Assembly: GCA_913055635.1 (NCBI GenBank)
Contig: CAJXLK010000001.1
Span: 32,626 to 96,625, forward strand
DNA from: an uncultured Bacteroidota bacterium
GTDB taxonomy: Bacteria; Bacteroidota; Bacteroidia; Bacteroidales; UBA12077
DNA: 64,000 nt
Direction of reading: 5' to 3'
In this document: in pieces, positions 52,750 to 60,843 of the stretch
Layout: each line of letters starts with the position of its first letter
How positions within the stretch are numbered: position 1 is the stretch's first letter
The notes under the pieces: model-generated
What the model was told of the DNA's origin: nothing
What the model saw: only the letters and a program-made list of their open reading frames with translations
The model's database searches: none
Program-made: the position numbers and the translations under genes

Positions 52750-53199
52750 TTACCCTTCGGATTGGTTCCCCGAGGAATTCTCCTTGCTCAATTGTTCATT
52801 CCTGAAGATAGGCAGCACGGCCTTATGGAGGAAGGTTCCTTTGAACTCAGAAAACATAATGCCGCGGGTCGTGGAGATGGCCATGGCATTGATTTCCGAG
52901 ATGAAACTATCAGGGAAGTGGGCCTGATTGTCTTCCCCCAGGAAATCATTAAAGTTTTCCACATAGAAGATGCAGTTGGTTTCAATATGCCCTACTTTAT
53001 GGGTCTTATCTTTGTCCATGACATCGATGGAAGTAATGACAAACACCAGGTTTTTTTCTGCGTTGATGCGGTGTTGCAGCCTCAGGTCGAAATGAAAGGT
53101 GTTCAGATCAATCTGTTCCTGTTTGGGATGCTGAATTTCCAGGTTCAGCGGTTCCAAAGCACTGATTCTATAGGTAACTTGCTGATTTTGATTGCTCAT
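52750..53199 (-). CDS. SecB-like protein (tentative)
   Basis: The protein has 149 residues and no signal peptide. The pattern 'FHFDLRLQHRINAEKNLVFVITSIDVMDKD', 'VGHIETNCIFYVENFNDFL' and 'EINAMAISTTRGIMFSEFKGTFLHKAVLPIF' has the strand order and the terminal 'R.G.F....LP' feature of the SecB chaperone fold. Bacteroidota carry divergent SecB-like proteins, some linked to toxin-antitoxin systems, but no toxin gene is adjacent here. The family call is a judgement by eye and could be wrong. If right, it would bind unfolded client proteins. Confidence 0.5.
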   Translation of the reverse strand: MSNQNQQVTYRISALEPLNLEIQHPKQEQIDLNTFHFDLRLQHRINAEKNLVFVITSIDVMDKDKTHKVGHIETNCIFYVENFNDFLGEDNQAHFPDSFISEINAMAISTTRGIMFSEFKGTFLHKAVLPIFRNEQLSKENSSGNQSEG

Positions 53200-53382
53200 A
53201 ACGTATGGTATTTTTAGATTCTTTAGACTTAAGGTGTTTGGATTTGTCCTTTATCCAGTCTCTTCTTACCGTTCTTATCCGGATTAACAACTATGGTTTC
53301 TGATTTTTTATTTCGCTGGTTGGATCCGGGTTTGTGTAACGGTTAAATTTTTTAGCCAGTTCAGTGGTTTCAGCGTTTTTCC

Positions 53383-54042
53383 TTATTTTTCAGGGGCTTT
53401 GAGCTGATTCAGGTTGACCGAAGCCTGGCGGTACTTTTTCTTTTCTACCATATCCTTCATGTTCTGGATGGTATGATAGGGTCCGATGTGATAAACCCGG
53501 TCGGCCAGCCAATCGGGAAGCTGGACGTTGGGCATAACCTTGGTGGTAAAGACGATTTTGACGCGGTCATCATATTTCGGAACAAAACGCCAGGAAGTCT
53601 TGACCGATTCAATGCGGTGGATGCCTTCCTGCTTTTTCTTCACCCCTTTCAGGTTGGTGGATTGGGTATAGACCGCCCGGGTTTGTTCATCCTGGTGGAT
53701 GCTTAAATTCAGCACCACATCCCTGTCGCGGGCGGGCCAGGGCAAATCAGAGTGCATATAATAGGTGTAGGTATAGGGCCCTGAACGTTCAATCAGGGTG
53801 GATTTTTTGGTGGCATGCATCCAGTTTTTGAAATTGTCCACATCATTCATCAGGGCTACAAAACTGGCCAGGGATCCCCGGGCGTTGCTTACTGCTTTAA
53901 CACGTATAAAAGGGGAATCATCGCTGTTTCTGGAGTAAATCCTGACGCCGTCTTCCTCTCTGATCAGCTCCCATTCGTTTTCGGCTTGCGAAGGCATTGC
54001 TATGACCATCAAGGCAATCGCCAGCACATAAAGGTGGTTCAT
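53383..54042 (-). CDS. START-domain lipid-binding-like secreted protein
   Basis: The protein has 219 residues from the ATG at 54042. The frame is open to 54183, but the first 47 residues are unlike a protein start, while this ATG gives a signal peptide ('LYVLAIALMVIAMPSQA'). The mature part is a START domain: 'NEWELIREEDGVRIYSR', 'DSPFIRVKAVSNARGSLASFVALMNDVDNFKNWM', 'YYMHSDLPWPARDRDVVLNL' and 'PDWLADRV'. Bacterial START proteins of this type are exported and of unknown ligand. The protein probably sits in the periplasm. Confidence 0.85.
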   Translation of the reverse strand: MNHLYVLAIALMVIAMPSQAENEWELIREEDGVRIYSRNSDDSPFIRVKAVSNARGSLASFVALMNDVDNFKNWMHATKKSTLIERSGPYTYTYYMHSDLPWPARDRDVVLNLSIHQDEQTRAVYTQSTNLKGVKKKQEGIHRIESVKTSWRFVPKYDDRVKIVFTTKVMPNVQLPDWLADRVYHIGPYHTIQNMKDMVEKKKYRQASVNLNQLKAPEK

Positions 54043-54216
54043 ACTTGCGTTTTCCTGCTTTTTAAGCCTTTCACCATCATTTTTGCCGCGGTAAAAATAA
54101 GAAAATACAACCGAAAACAATAACCTGTGTTTGCAAAAGCAACCTGTTGTTTTACAGCTTACTGAAAATAAGGGGTGAGCCATTTCACCGGACGAAAGTG
54201 ACCCCGCTCAACAGAG

Positions 54217-54289
54217 ACCCCGCTAAGCGGGGTCAACACCCCCCCCCCGCTTAGCGGGGTTAACTCCCCCCCGCTAAGCGGGGGGGGGG
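54217..54289. repeat. Cluster of three CCCCGCTAAGCGGGG palindromes
   Basis: Three hairpins follow each other at 54217-54233, 54244-54260 and 54266-54289, joined by runs of C or G. They match the single palindrome at 6412-6428. A half-site (GACCCCGCT) lies at 54200-54208. The rest of the gap to 54563 has a possible -7 element TAGTTTTG at 54337-54344 for the next gene. Confidence 0.8.
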
Positions 54290-54563
54290 ACCTGATTTTT
54301 TACCCCCTGTTGTATGATCGAATCGCTATAAAAGTATAGTTTTGCGCCAGGTTTTGCTGGAGATGCTATGGCAACTTTGTTGGTCGCTGAGGCTGTCAAA
54401 AAGATCAACTGAATGTTGGCATATGGATCAGGTGATCGGTGATCAACTTCAGGGATGGGCAAATGCGCTTGATTTGATGCCCAACGGGTTGCACCAATCA
54501 ACCCTGCGATGGTATGGAAAAAAACTGAAGCATCCATCCAAAACATCAGAAAAAAATTAACCT

Positions 54564-55154
54564 ATGGATATCAATATTGGTGAAGGAATCGAGGCTTTGA
54601 TCTTTGATGTGGACGGGACACTGGTCGACAGCATGCCGGTTCATCTGGAAACCTGGAAGATCGTGGGCAGCAAGTATGGTTTTGATTATACCCAGGCGGA
54701 TCTGGAGCGGTATGCGGGGATGTCGGGACAGGAGATTGTGCGGTTGATCAACCAGAAGTATGGGCTGGCGTTGGATCCCGATCAAATCGCGCACGAGAAG
54801 GAAGCGGCTTTTTTGGAGCAACTGGCCCATGTCAAGCCTATTGAACCGGTCGTTGAGTTGCTGGAGGCTTACCGGGGCCGCTTGCCGCTTGCCGCCGGAA
54901 CAGGGGGATTCAGGCACGTTGCCACCAGGATCCTTCATTCCATTGGCATCTATGACAAAATTGATGTACTGGTGGCATCCGATGATGTGGAAAACCACAA
55001 ACCCCATCCCGATACTTTCCTCAAATGTGCCGCCTTATTGAATGTGGCCCCGCAAAACTGTCTGGTGTTTGAAGATGCCGACCTGGGCTTTCGGGCCGCG
55101 CGAAATGCCGGGATGGAAGTTGTTGATGTACGGCCCTTTTATAACCCGACTTAA
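54564..55154 (+). CDS. YqaB-like HAD phosphatase (beta-phosphoglucomutase family)
   Basis: The protein has 196 residues. HAD motifs: I 'FDVDGTLVDS' (D15, D17), II 'AAGTG', III with Lys in 'ENHKPHPDTFLKCA' and IV 'VFEDADLGFRAARNAGMEVVDVR'. The short cap, the length and the wording of motif IV match E. coli YqaB, a fructose-1-phosphate/6-phosphogluconate phosphatase, better than true beta-phosphoglucomutases. It is about 13 kb from the fructan operon and not in it. Its stop codon overlaps the end of the convergent UPF0158 gene by 4 bp. Confidence 0.85.
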   Translation: MDINIGEGIEALIFDVDGTLVDSMPVHLETWKIVGSKYGFDYTQADLERYAGMSGQEIVRLINQKYGLALDPDQIAHEKEAAFLEQLAHVKPIEPVVELLEAYRGRLPLAAGTGGFRHVATRILHSIGIYDKIDVLVASDDVENHKPHPDTFLKCAALLNVAPQNCLVFEDADLGFRAARNAGMEVVDVRPFYNPT

Positions 55155-55576
55155 TCCTCCGTTTCGATGTCTTCCGACTTCAAATAATCCCTTACGTAGT
55201 TAAAAAAACGCTCATCGCGGAAGGTATCCCACTGTGGGCGGTAGGAAGAGGATTCCACCATACGGCGGAAATTGTCCAGGGGATTATGTTGGTACATCAC
55301 CTCCAGCAGTTGATAATGAAAAGCTTCATCCACCTCATGGGCGAAATCTTCCATGATCTCAAACCACTCCCAGGATTCCATGGCGCTTATGATCAGATAA
55401 TGATCCCAGTGATCAGTGATCTGGCGATGTACATCGGTCCTGAAAAGCCCTTCGGGGGTAAATTGCTGACTATCCGGTAAGGCATGGAATTCGCCGGTGT
55501 CTTTGTTCAGATAGATGTCATGGCCCTGCTGCAGCGATTTGGCCATTTGCCATATTTGTTGATCGGATATCTGCAT
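55151..55576 (-). CDS. UPF0158 family protein
   Basis: The protein has 141 residues, is acidic and cytoplasmic. The family features are visible: an N-terminal 'IWQMAKSLQQGHDIYLNKDTGEF', 'MESWEWFEIMEDFAHEV', 'NPLDNFRRMVE' and 'FRDERFFNYVRDYL'. UPF0158 proteins have no established function. The gene is convergent with the HAD phosphatase gene and overlaps it by 4 bp. Confidence 0.82.
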   Translation of the reverse strand: MQISDQQIWQMAKSLQQGHDIYLNKDTGEFHALPDSQQFTPEGLFRTDVHRQITDHWDHYLIISAMESWEWFEIMEDFAHEVDEAFHYQLLEVMYQHNPLDNFRRMVESSSYRPQWDTFRDERFFNYVRDYLKSEDIETED

Positions 55577-55639
55577 GGATTGAAATTATTGTGTAAAAGT
55601 CTCTACCTATTTCAAGTTTGAAGCAATGAACAATGAGCC

Positions 55640-55876
55640 ATGAGCCATAAGCAATGATTGAATGCCAGCTCCCGAGTTATTGAATCGAAAGCGGGATTTT
55701 ATGCGACAATGAGCAATGATTGAATGTTTAAATGCTTAAATGATTGAATGCCAGCCCCGATTTATTGAAACGAAAGCAGGATTGTATGCTGCTTATCAAT
55801 AATATAGCGATTCCCCTGTGCCATCGTTGATTTGTTAAAACAGCCCCATTAAAATCAACCGACATTTGGAATTTGA
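55640..55876. repeat. Degenerate AATGATTGAATG elements and one AAAATCAACC copy
   Basis: Two related blocks, 'GATTGAATGCCAGCTCCCG' (55655) and 'GATTGAATGCCAGCCCCGA' (55742), are each followed by TTATTGAA(T/A)CGAAAGC(G/A)GGATT. They resemble the elements at 5471-5551 and 58510-58640. A copy of the AAAATCAACC element is at 55851-55876, about 200 bp before the TonB-dependent receptor gene. No gene is seen in the 494-bp gap. Confidence 0.7.
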
Positions 55877-56070
55877 CCTTAGATTTTTACCAAATTAAAA
55901 AAATATGGCGACTTTTAAAAATGGTCCATCCTCCATTTAGCCTGTCGTATTGATTTGGAAAGAGGTTTTGAACTGGATTGAACGGTTTTAAATTGAGTCC
56001 GTCGCGTTTGATTTTTTCCGAAGATTTTGCATTATTGTGACACGATTTTAAAATTGGTAACACTTCTGTT

Positions 56071-58497
56071 ATGGTTCGACCTATAATAATTTTCATTTTG
56101 TTCGGTTTGATTTTTTCCGGTCCCCTTTGCGGGCAGGTCCTATTAGAGGGTCAGGTGAGCGATAAGGAAACCGGTGAACCGCTGGCCGGGGCCACGGTGA
56201 TGGTTCTTCCTCAGAAGGAGGCGGCCATCACGGATCAGCAGGGTTATTATGAATTGGAGTTTACAGCCCCGGCTGAAGCGATCAGGGTTTCTTATATCGG
56301 CTATCAAACCCGGCGGTTAAGCCTTCGGGATACTTCTGGCAGGGTGGATTTTCAGTTGGACCCTCGTGAGCATAGCATCCGTGAAGTGGTGGTAAAGGGT
56401 GAAAGCGGCCGGCCGGGATCATCGTTGTTCCATCGCTCGCGTTTATCAACACAAGGTCTTGAGCAGGAGGGATCTTTTTCCAGTGCCAGTGTTTATCAAA
56501 AGCTGGAAGCCATGCCGGGGGTTATGGTTGAGTCGCAGGATATCACCGGATTGAGTGAAAAGACCGTGCGCATCAGAGGTGTTAAGAGTTATTTCAGTGG
56601 GATGACCCTGGAAGGCATTCCCAATTATGGGGTTATGCCGATAGGCCCTCGGGATTATCTCTATGACATGGAAAACATCCAGGCGTTAAGCCTTTACAAA
56701 GGGGCCATACCGGCTGATGTTTTTTCGGCCACCGGCAATAAAGGGGGGGTGATGCGTTTAAAGATGGAAGGCCCCCGTAAGGATTTTGGGGTCATGGCCC
56801 GGCAGTCGGTGGGCAGCCATGCTTTTGCCCGCAGTTTTGTACGGATTGATGCCGGGCGTTTGCCATCGGGAACCGCCTTATTTGGTTCCTATTCCTTCAC
56901 CCGTGCCGATAAATGGAAGGGGGCGGGCAGGGTCGGGCCCCGCCACAACTTCACCGTTAACCTGGATCAGCAGCTGAGCGATCAACTTGGGGTTGAAGTG
57001 GTGTTGATGCATAATCGGATGAAAAGGCATAATTTTCGGGAACTCACCTATGATCAGGCCAGCAACATATCGGACCATTACCGGCTTGATTTTATAGAGA
57101 GCGCCCCATCATCAGCCTTTGAAAAGGCCCATTTTTATGACAACAACAAAGGCCGGTTTATCAACACCCTTGTTTTTGGATCCATGGATTACCGGCCGGA
57201 CTCATCCGTTTCGATGAACGTGAAACCCTACTATGCAGAGGAAGATGCCGGCATGTGGCACAAACGTGTTACCGGTCCGCCCTCTGATCCTGGTTATCGT
57301 CTGTTTAACAGGCATCGCAACACCCGTAAAGCAGGCCTGGTCAGTAAAAATTCCCTTCAATGGGGAAAGCTGAATGTCTCCCTCGGCTACTGGTTCGAAG
57401 TCAATGACCTGGAGGCACGGGTTCATCAATACGCTCTGATCAGCGATCAACAACGCCAGGATCTAGGCATCCATCCTCTTACGAAAAATAAGACCCCCGG
57501 GTTCATCCACAATCCATATATAAGGCTTTCCGGCTCACATGGAGATTGGAATTGGCATGGGGGGTTGAAATATTTTTATTACCAAAGGGCCGAGACGGAA
57601 AATTTCAGTGTCACCCCCGAAGATAAAGCGCCGTTGCCTTCGATGAACCTTCACCATGTAGATTATTCTGCATGGCTTCCCACGGCAGGTTTGGGATATG
57701 ACATCACCCCGGGCTTTGAGCTTTCCCTGAGTTACGGGAGAAATTACATGCGGCCTTATATGTATGGGCCGACCCGGAGTCTGTATTTGCGCAACCGCGA
57801 AAGTTTTCTGGAAGCCGGTATATCTTTCGAAGACATCATGCAGGGGTGGGAGATGGAAACCTCTGATCAGCTGAACATTCGTGCTCGGTGGCGTGGCAAG
57901 GGGTTTGATCTGAGCGCAAGCCCTTTTATGGCCTGGCACCACCATGTATTGACCCCCGTGTGGGATAAGCGGGTGGAAGCGGCTTATCCGCGTGATGTAG
58001 GCAATGTTAAGGCTTACGGGGTGGAAGGCAAAGGCCGGTGGACCACCCCCTGGAACCTGACTTTTATGTTGAATGCCACCTGGATGCATATGGCCTATCA
58101 GGAAAACATTGTGGCAGCAGGGGCGGGTTCACCCACAACCCTCCACATCCAGGGCAACCAAACGCCTTCGGTGCCTGAGGTATATGGCCTTGCCGGTTTG
58201 CAATATCGTTGGCGCAAACTCCTTTTTTCCCTCCGTTGGCGACATGTGGGGGTACGCTACGGAGATGCCACCAACAAAGAGAAAATTTCGGGGTATCACC
58301 AGCTTAGCCTGAAAGGTGCCTTTTCTTTCTCCCCCGACTGGGCCAGGCAGATCAAGCTGAGCCTTCAGGTGAGAAATGTGCTGAATACCCCTTATGTGGG
58401 ACGAATGGTGGCGATGGACTATGAAGGGAGCGGGGCGCCCGATTATTATGCCGGTATGCCCCGGGCGATGGCCCTGACCCTGACCGCCGCGTTTTAA
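56071..58497 (+). CDS. TonB-dependent outer membrane receptor
   Basis: The protein has 808 residues: a signal peptide ('FILFGLIFSGPLCGQ'), a carboxypeptidase-regulatory-like domain ('LEGQVSDKETGEPLAGATVMVLP', about 25-105), a plug ('VYQKLEAMPGVMVESQDITGLSEKTVRIRGV', 'YLYDMENIQALSLYKGAIPADVFS') and a barrel ending 'AMALTLTAAF'. Unlike the SusC proteins in this window it is shorter and has no SusD partner, so it resembles FecA/siderophore-type or small-ligand receptors. The ligand is not evident, since neighbours are unrelated. Confidence 0.9.
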   Translation: MVRPIIIFILFGLIFSGPLCGQVLLEGQVSDKETGEPLAGATVMVLPQKEAAITDQQGYYELEFTAPAEAIRVSYIGYQTRRLSLRDTSGRVDFQLDPREHSIREVVVKGESGRPGSSLFHRSRLSTQGLEQEGSFSSASVYQKLEAMPGVMVESQDITGLSEKTVRIRGVKSYFSGMTLEGIPNYGVMPIGPRDYLYDMENIQALSLYKGAIPADVFSATGNKGGVMRLKMEGPRKDFGVMARQSVGSHAFARSFVRIDAGRLPSGTALFGSYSFTRADKWKGAGRVGPRHNFTVNLDQQLSDQLGVEVVLMHNRMKRHNFRELTYDQASNISDHYRLDFIESAPSSAFEKAHFYDNNKGRFINTLVFGSMDYRPDSSVSMNVKPYYAEEDAGMWHKRVTGPPSDPGYRLFNRHRNTRKAGLVSKNSLQWGKLNVSLGYWFEVNDLEARVHQYALISDQQRQDLGIHPLTKNKTPGFIHNPYIRLSGSHGDWNWHGGLKYFYYQRAETENFSVTPEDKAPLPSMNLHHVDYSAWLPTAGLGYDITPGFELSLSYGRNYMRPYMYGPTRSLYLRNRESFLEAGISFEDIMQGWEMETSDQLNIRARWRGKGFDLSASPFMAWHHHVLTPVWDKRVEAAYPRDVGNVKAYGVEGKGRWTTPWNLTFMLNATWMHMAYQENIVAAGAGSPTTLHIQGNQTPSVPEVYGLAGLQYRWRKLLFSLRWRHVGVRYGDATNKEKISGYHQLSLKGAFSFSPDWARQIKLSLQVRNVLNTPYVGRMVAMDYEGSGAPDYYAGMPRAMALTLTAAF

Positions 58498-58504
58498 CAA
58501 TGGA

Positions 58505-58690
58505 CAATGCGCCAATGATTGAATGCTTAAATGAGCAAATGCGTGAATGCATGCCTCCGAAGCTTCACCGCAGGTGGTGTTGAATGCCAGGTCCGAGACG
58601 AGATATTGAAGCGAATGCGAGGATTGAATGCGGCAATGAACAATGACTGAATGCGGCAATGGGCAATGAACAATGAGCAATGGACACAAT
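58505..58690. repeat. Degenerate AATG(A)NNGAATG repeats
   Basis: Short units such as CAATGATTGAATGC, AATGCGTGAATGC and GCAATGAACAATGAG repeat irregularly over the gap. 'GAATGCCAGGTCCGAGACGAG' and 'TATTGAAGCGAATGCGAGG' parallel the blocks at 55655-55790. The gap of 296 bp carries no gene. Confidence 0.65.
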
Positions 58691-58793
58691 GGGCTTACCG
58701 GGCAATAGTGGATAAGTTGTAGATGATGATGGAGAACCATTGATTTTTCATTAATTTCGCCCACTGAACTGAAAATGATAAAAAAACGGGCTT

Positions 58794-60482
58794 ATGGCAG
58801 ACGATAAGAAGGTGATTTTTTCCATGGTGGATGTGAGCAAACAGACACCGGAAGGCAAACAAATACTTAAGAACATATACCTGTCTTTTTTCTATGGTGC
58901 CAAGATTGGGATACTGGGCTTGAATGGTGCCGGTAAATCAACGGTATTGCGCATTATAGCTGGTTTGGATGAGGATTACGACGGCAAGGTAACTTTTTCG
59001 CCGGGCTATTCGGTGGGTTATTTGCCCCAGGAACCCAAGCTGGATGAGGACAAGACGGTGATGGAAGTGGTACGCGAGGGGGTTCAGGAGTCGGCTGATT
59101 TGCTGGCCGAATATGAGCGTCTGAGCAATCGGTTTATGGATGAGGACATCATGAACGATCCCGACAAGATGAACAAGTTGATTGAGCAGCAAAGCAAGGT
59201 ACAGGAGCAGATTGACCAGAAGGATGCCTGGGATCTAGACTCCAGGTTGGAGTTGGCCATGGATGCTTTGCGGACCCCGGAGGGTGATACCCCTATCCGG
59301 GTGATCTCGGGTGGAGAGCGAAGGAGGGTGGCTCTGTGCAGGTTGCTTTTGCAACAGCCCGATATCCTGCTTCTGGACGAGCCCACCAACCATCTGGATG
59401 CCGAATCGGTGCACTGGCTGGAGCAGCATCTTCAGCAATACCAGGGAACGGTGATTGCCGTTACCCACGACCGTTATTTTTTGGACAATGTGGCCGGCTG
59501 GATTCTGGAGCTTGACCGGGGCGAGGGCATTCCTTTCCGCGGAAATTACTCCCAATGGCTGGAACAAAAATTGAACCGCCTGGCTGAGGAAGAGAAGCAG
59601 GAGACCAAAAGACAGAAAGCGCTGCAGCGGGAGCTGGAATGGTCCAAAAAGGGGCCCAAAGGGCGCCAGAGCAAAGGCAAGGCCCGTTTGAAGAATTATG
59701 AATCGATGTTGGCCGAGGACATTAAGGAAAAAGAGGCCAAAGTGGAGATACCCATTCCCAACGGTCCCCGCCTGGGTAAGGAGGTGATTGAAGGCATTGA
59801 CCTGGCCAAAGGGTTTGAAGACCGTTTGTTGTTTGAGAACTTGAATTTTAAGTTGCCCCAGGCCGGCATTGTAGGGGTTATTGGTCCCAACGGTGCCGGT
59901 AAGACCACCCTTTTCCGCATGATCCTCGGAGAAGAGGAGCCCGACCAGGGCGAACTGCGCATCGGCGATACGGTGAAGGTCGGTTATGTAGATCAGGAGC
60001 ATGCCGATATCGATCCGGAAAAAACCGTTTATGAAGTGATCAGCGGGGGCAACGATGTGCTTGAGCTGGGGGGTCAAACCATGAATGCCCGGGCCTGGGT
60101 AAGCCGGTTTAACTTTAGCGGCAGCGATCAGCAAAAGAAGGTAGGGGTGCTCTCGGGAGGCGAGCGCAACCGCCTGCATCTGGCCATGACCCTGAAAACA
60201 GAGGCCAATGTGATGCTCCTCGACGAACCCACCAACGACATTGATGTCAATACCTTGCGCGCCCTGGAAGAGGGCATAGAGAATTTTGCCGGATGTGCCG
60301 TGGTTGTTTCCCACGACCGATGGTTTTTAGACCGCATCTGCACCCATATTCTGGCCTTTGAAGGCAATTCATCGGCCTATTTCTTTGAAGGTTCCTACAG
60401 TGAATACGAGGAAAACCTCAAGGAGCGCCTCGGTGGCGATGTCATTCCCAAACGCATCAAATACAAGAAACTGACACGCTGA
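58794..60482 (+). CDS. ettA: Energy-dependent translational throttle protein EttA (ABC-F)
   Basis: The protein has 562 residues and two ABC modules in one chain, without membrane segments. Walker A 'GLNGAGKS' and 'GPNGAGKT', signatures 'SGGERRRVALCRLL' and 'LSGGERNRLHLAM', and Walker B 'LLLDEPTNHLD' and 'MLLDEPTNDID' are intact. The linker contains 'WSKKGPKGRQSKGKARLKNYE', as in EttA. EttA binds the ribosomal E site and gates entry of the ribosome into elongation according to ATP/ADP ratio. The length and linker match EttA rather than Uup or YbiT. A strong terminator follows 57 bp downstream. Confidence 0.93.
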   Translation: MADDKKVIFSMVDVSKQTPEGKQILKNIYLSFFYGAKIGILGLNGAGKSTVLRIIAGLDEDYDGKVTFSPGYSVGYLPQEPKLDEDKTVMEVVREGVQESADLLAEYERLSNRFMDEDIMNDPDKMNKLIEQQSKVQEQIDQKDAWDLDSRLELAMDALRTPEGDTPIRVISGGERRRVALCRLLLQQPDILLLDEPTNHLDAESVHWLEQHLQQYQGTVIAVTHDRYFLDNVAGWILELDRGEGIPFRGNYSQWLEQKLNRLAEEEKQETKRQKALQRELEWSKKGPKGRQSKGKARLKNYESMLAEDIKEKEAKVEIPIPNGPRLGKEVIEGIDLAKGFEDRLLFENLNFKLPQAGIVGVIGPNGAGKTTLFRMILGEEEPDQGELRIGDTVKVGYVDQEHADIDPEKTVYEVISGGNDVLELGGQTMNARAWVSRFNFSGSDQQKKVGVLSGGERNRLHLAMTLKTEANVMLLDEPTNDIDVNTLRALEEGIENFAGCAVVVSHDRWFLDRICTHILAFEGNSSAYFFEGSYSEYEENLKERLGGDVIPKRIKYKKLTR

Positions 60483-60539
60483 TGCAACAAACCGAATGGC
60501 CTGGCCTTCATTTTTGTGGTTCAGGTCAGATTCATCATT

Positions 60540-60573
60540 AAAAAAAGACCCGCCGGATGACGGGTCTTTTTTT
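60540..60573. terminator. Strong bidirectional terminator after ettA
   Basis: AAAAAAAGACCCG (60540-60552) and CGGGTCTTTTTTT (60561-60573) form a perfect 13-bp inverted repeat with an 8-base loop. The remaining gap to 60843 shows irregular 'GCTGTTTGAGG' duplications but no gene. Confidence 0.9.
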
Positions 60574-60843
60574 GGTGGTCTTGTTGGTAAGGCATACCCC
60601 GGGTAGCTAAGGCTTAGGCCGGTGGGGCGATCTTGCATTATCCGGCATTGAAGCATTTGCCATACCCCGGTCTTGCTGCTGTGCAGTGGCGCTGTTTGAG
60701 GACATCGGCAGTGTTACTGAGCTCCAGTGCTGTTTGAGGGCAGCAGTACTGCTTCTATCCTGCATCACTTCATGAGGGGCACCCAAACCGCTTCGTTGCT
60801 CCGGCATTGTATTAGGGCGCCAGGCTGCTTATATGCTCCAGCA

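Noticed and set aside
54342..54560. 72-codon frame ending just before the HAD phosphatase gene
   Set aside because: Would start at TTG within the putative -7 element and has no family resemblance; a shorter version from 54423 cannot be excluded.
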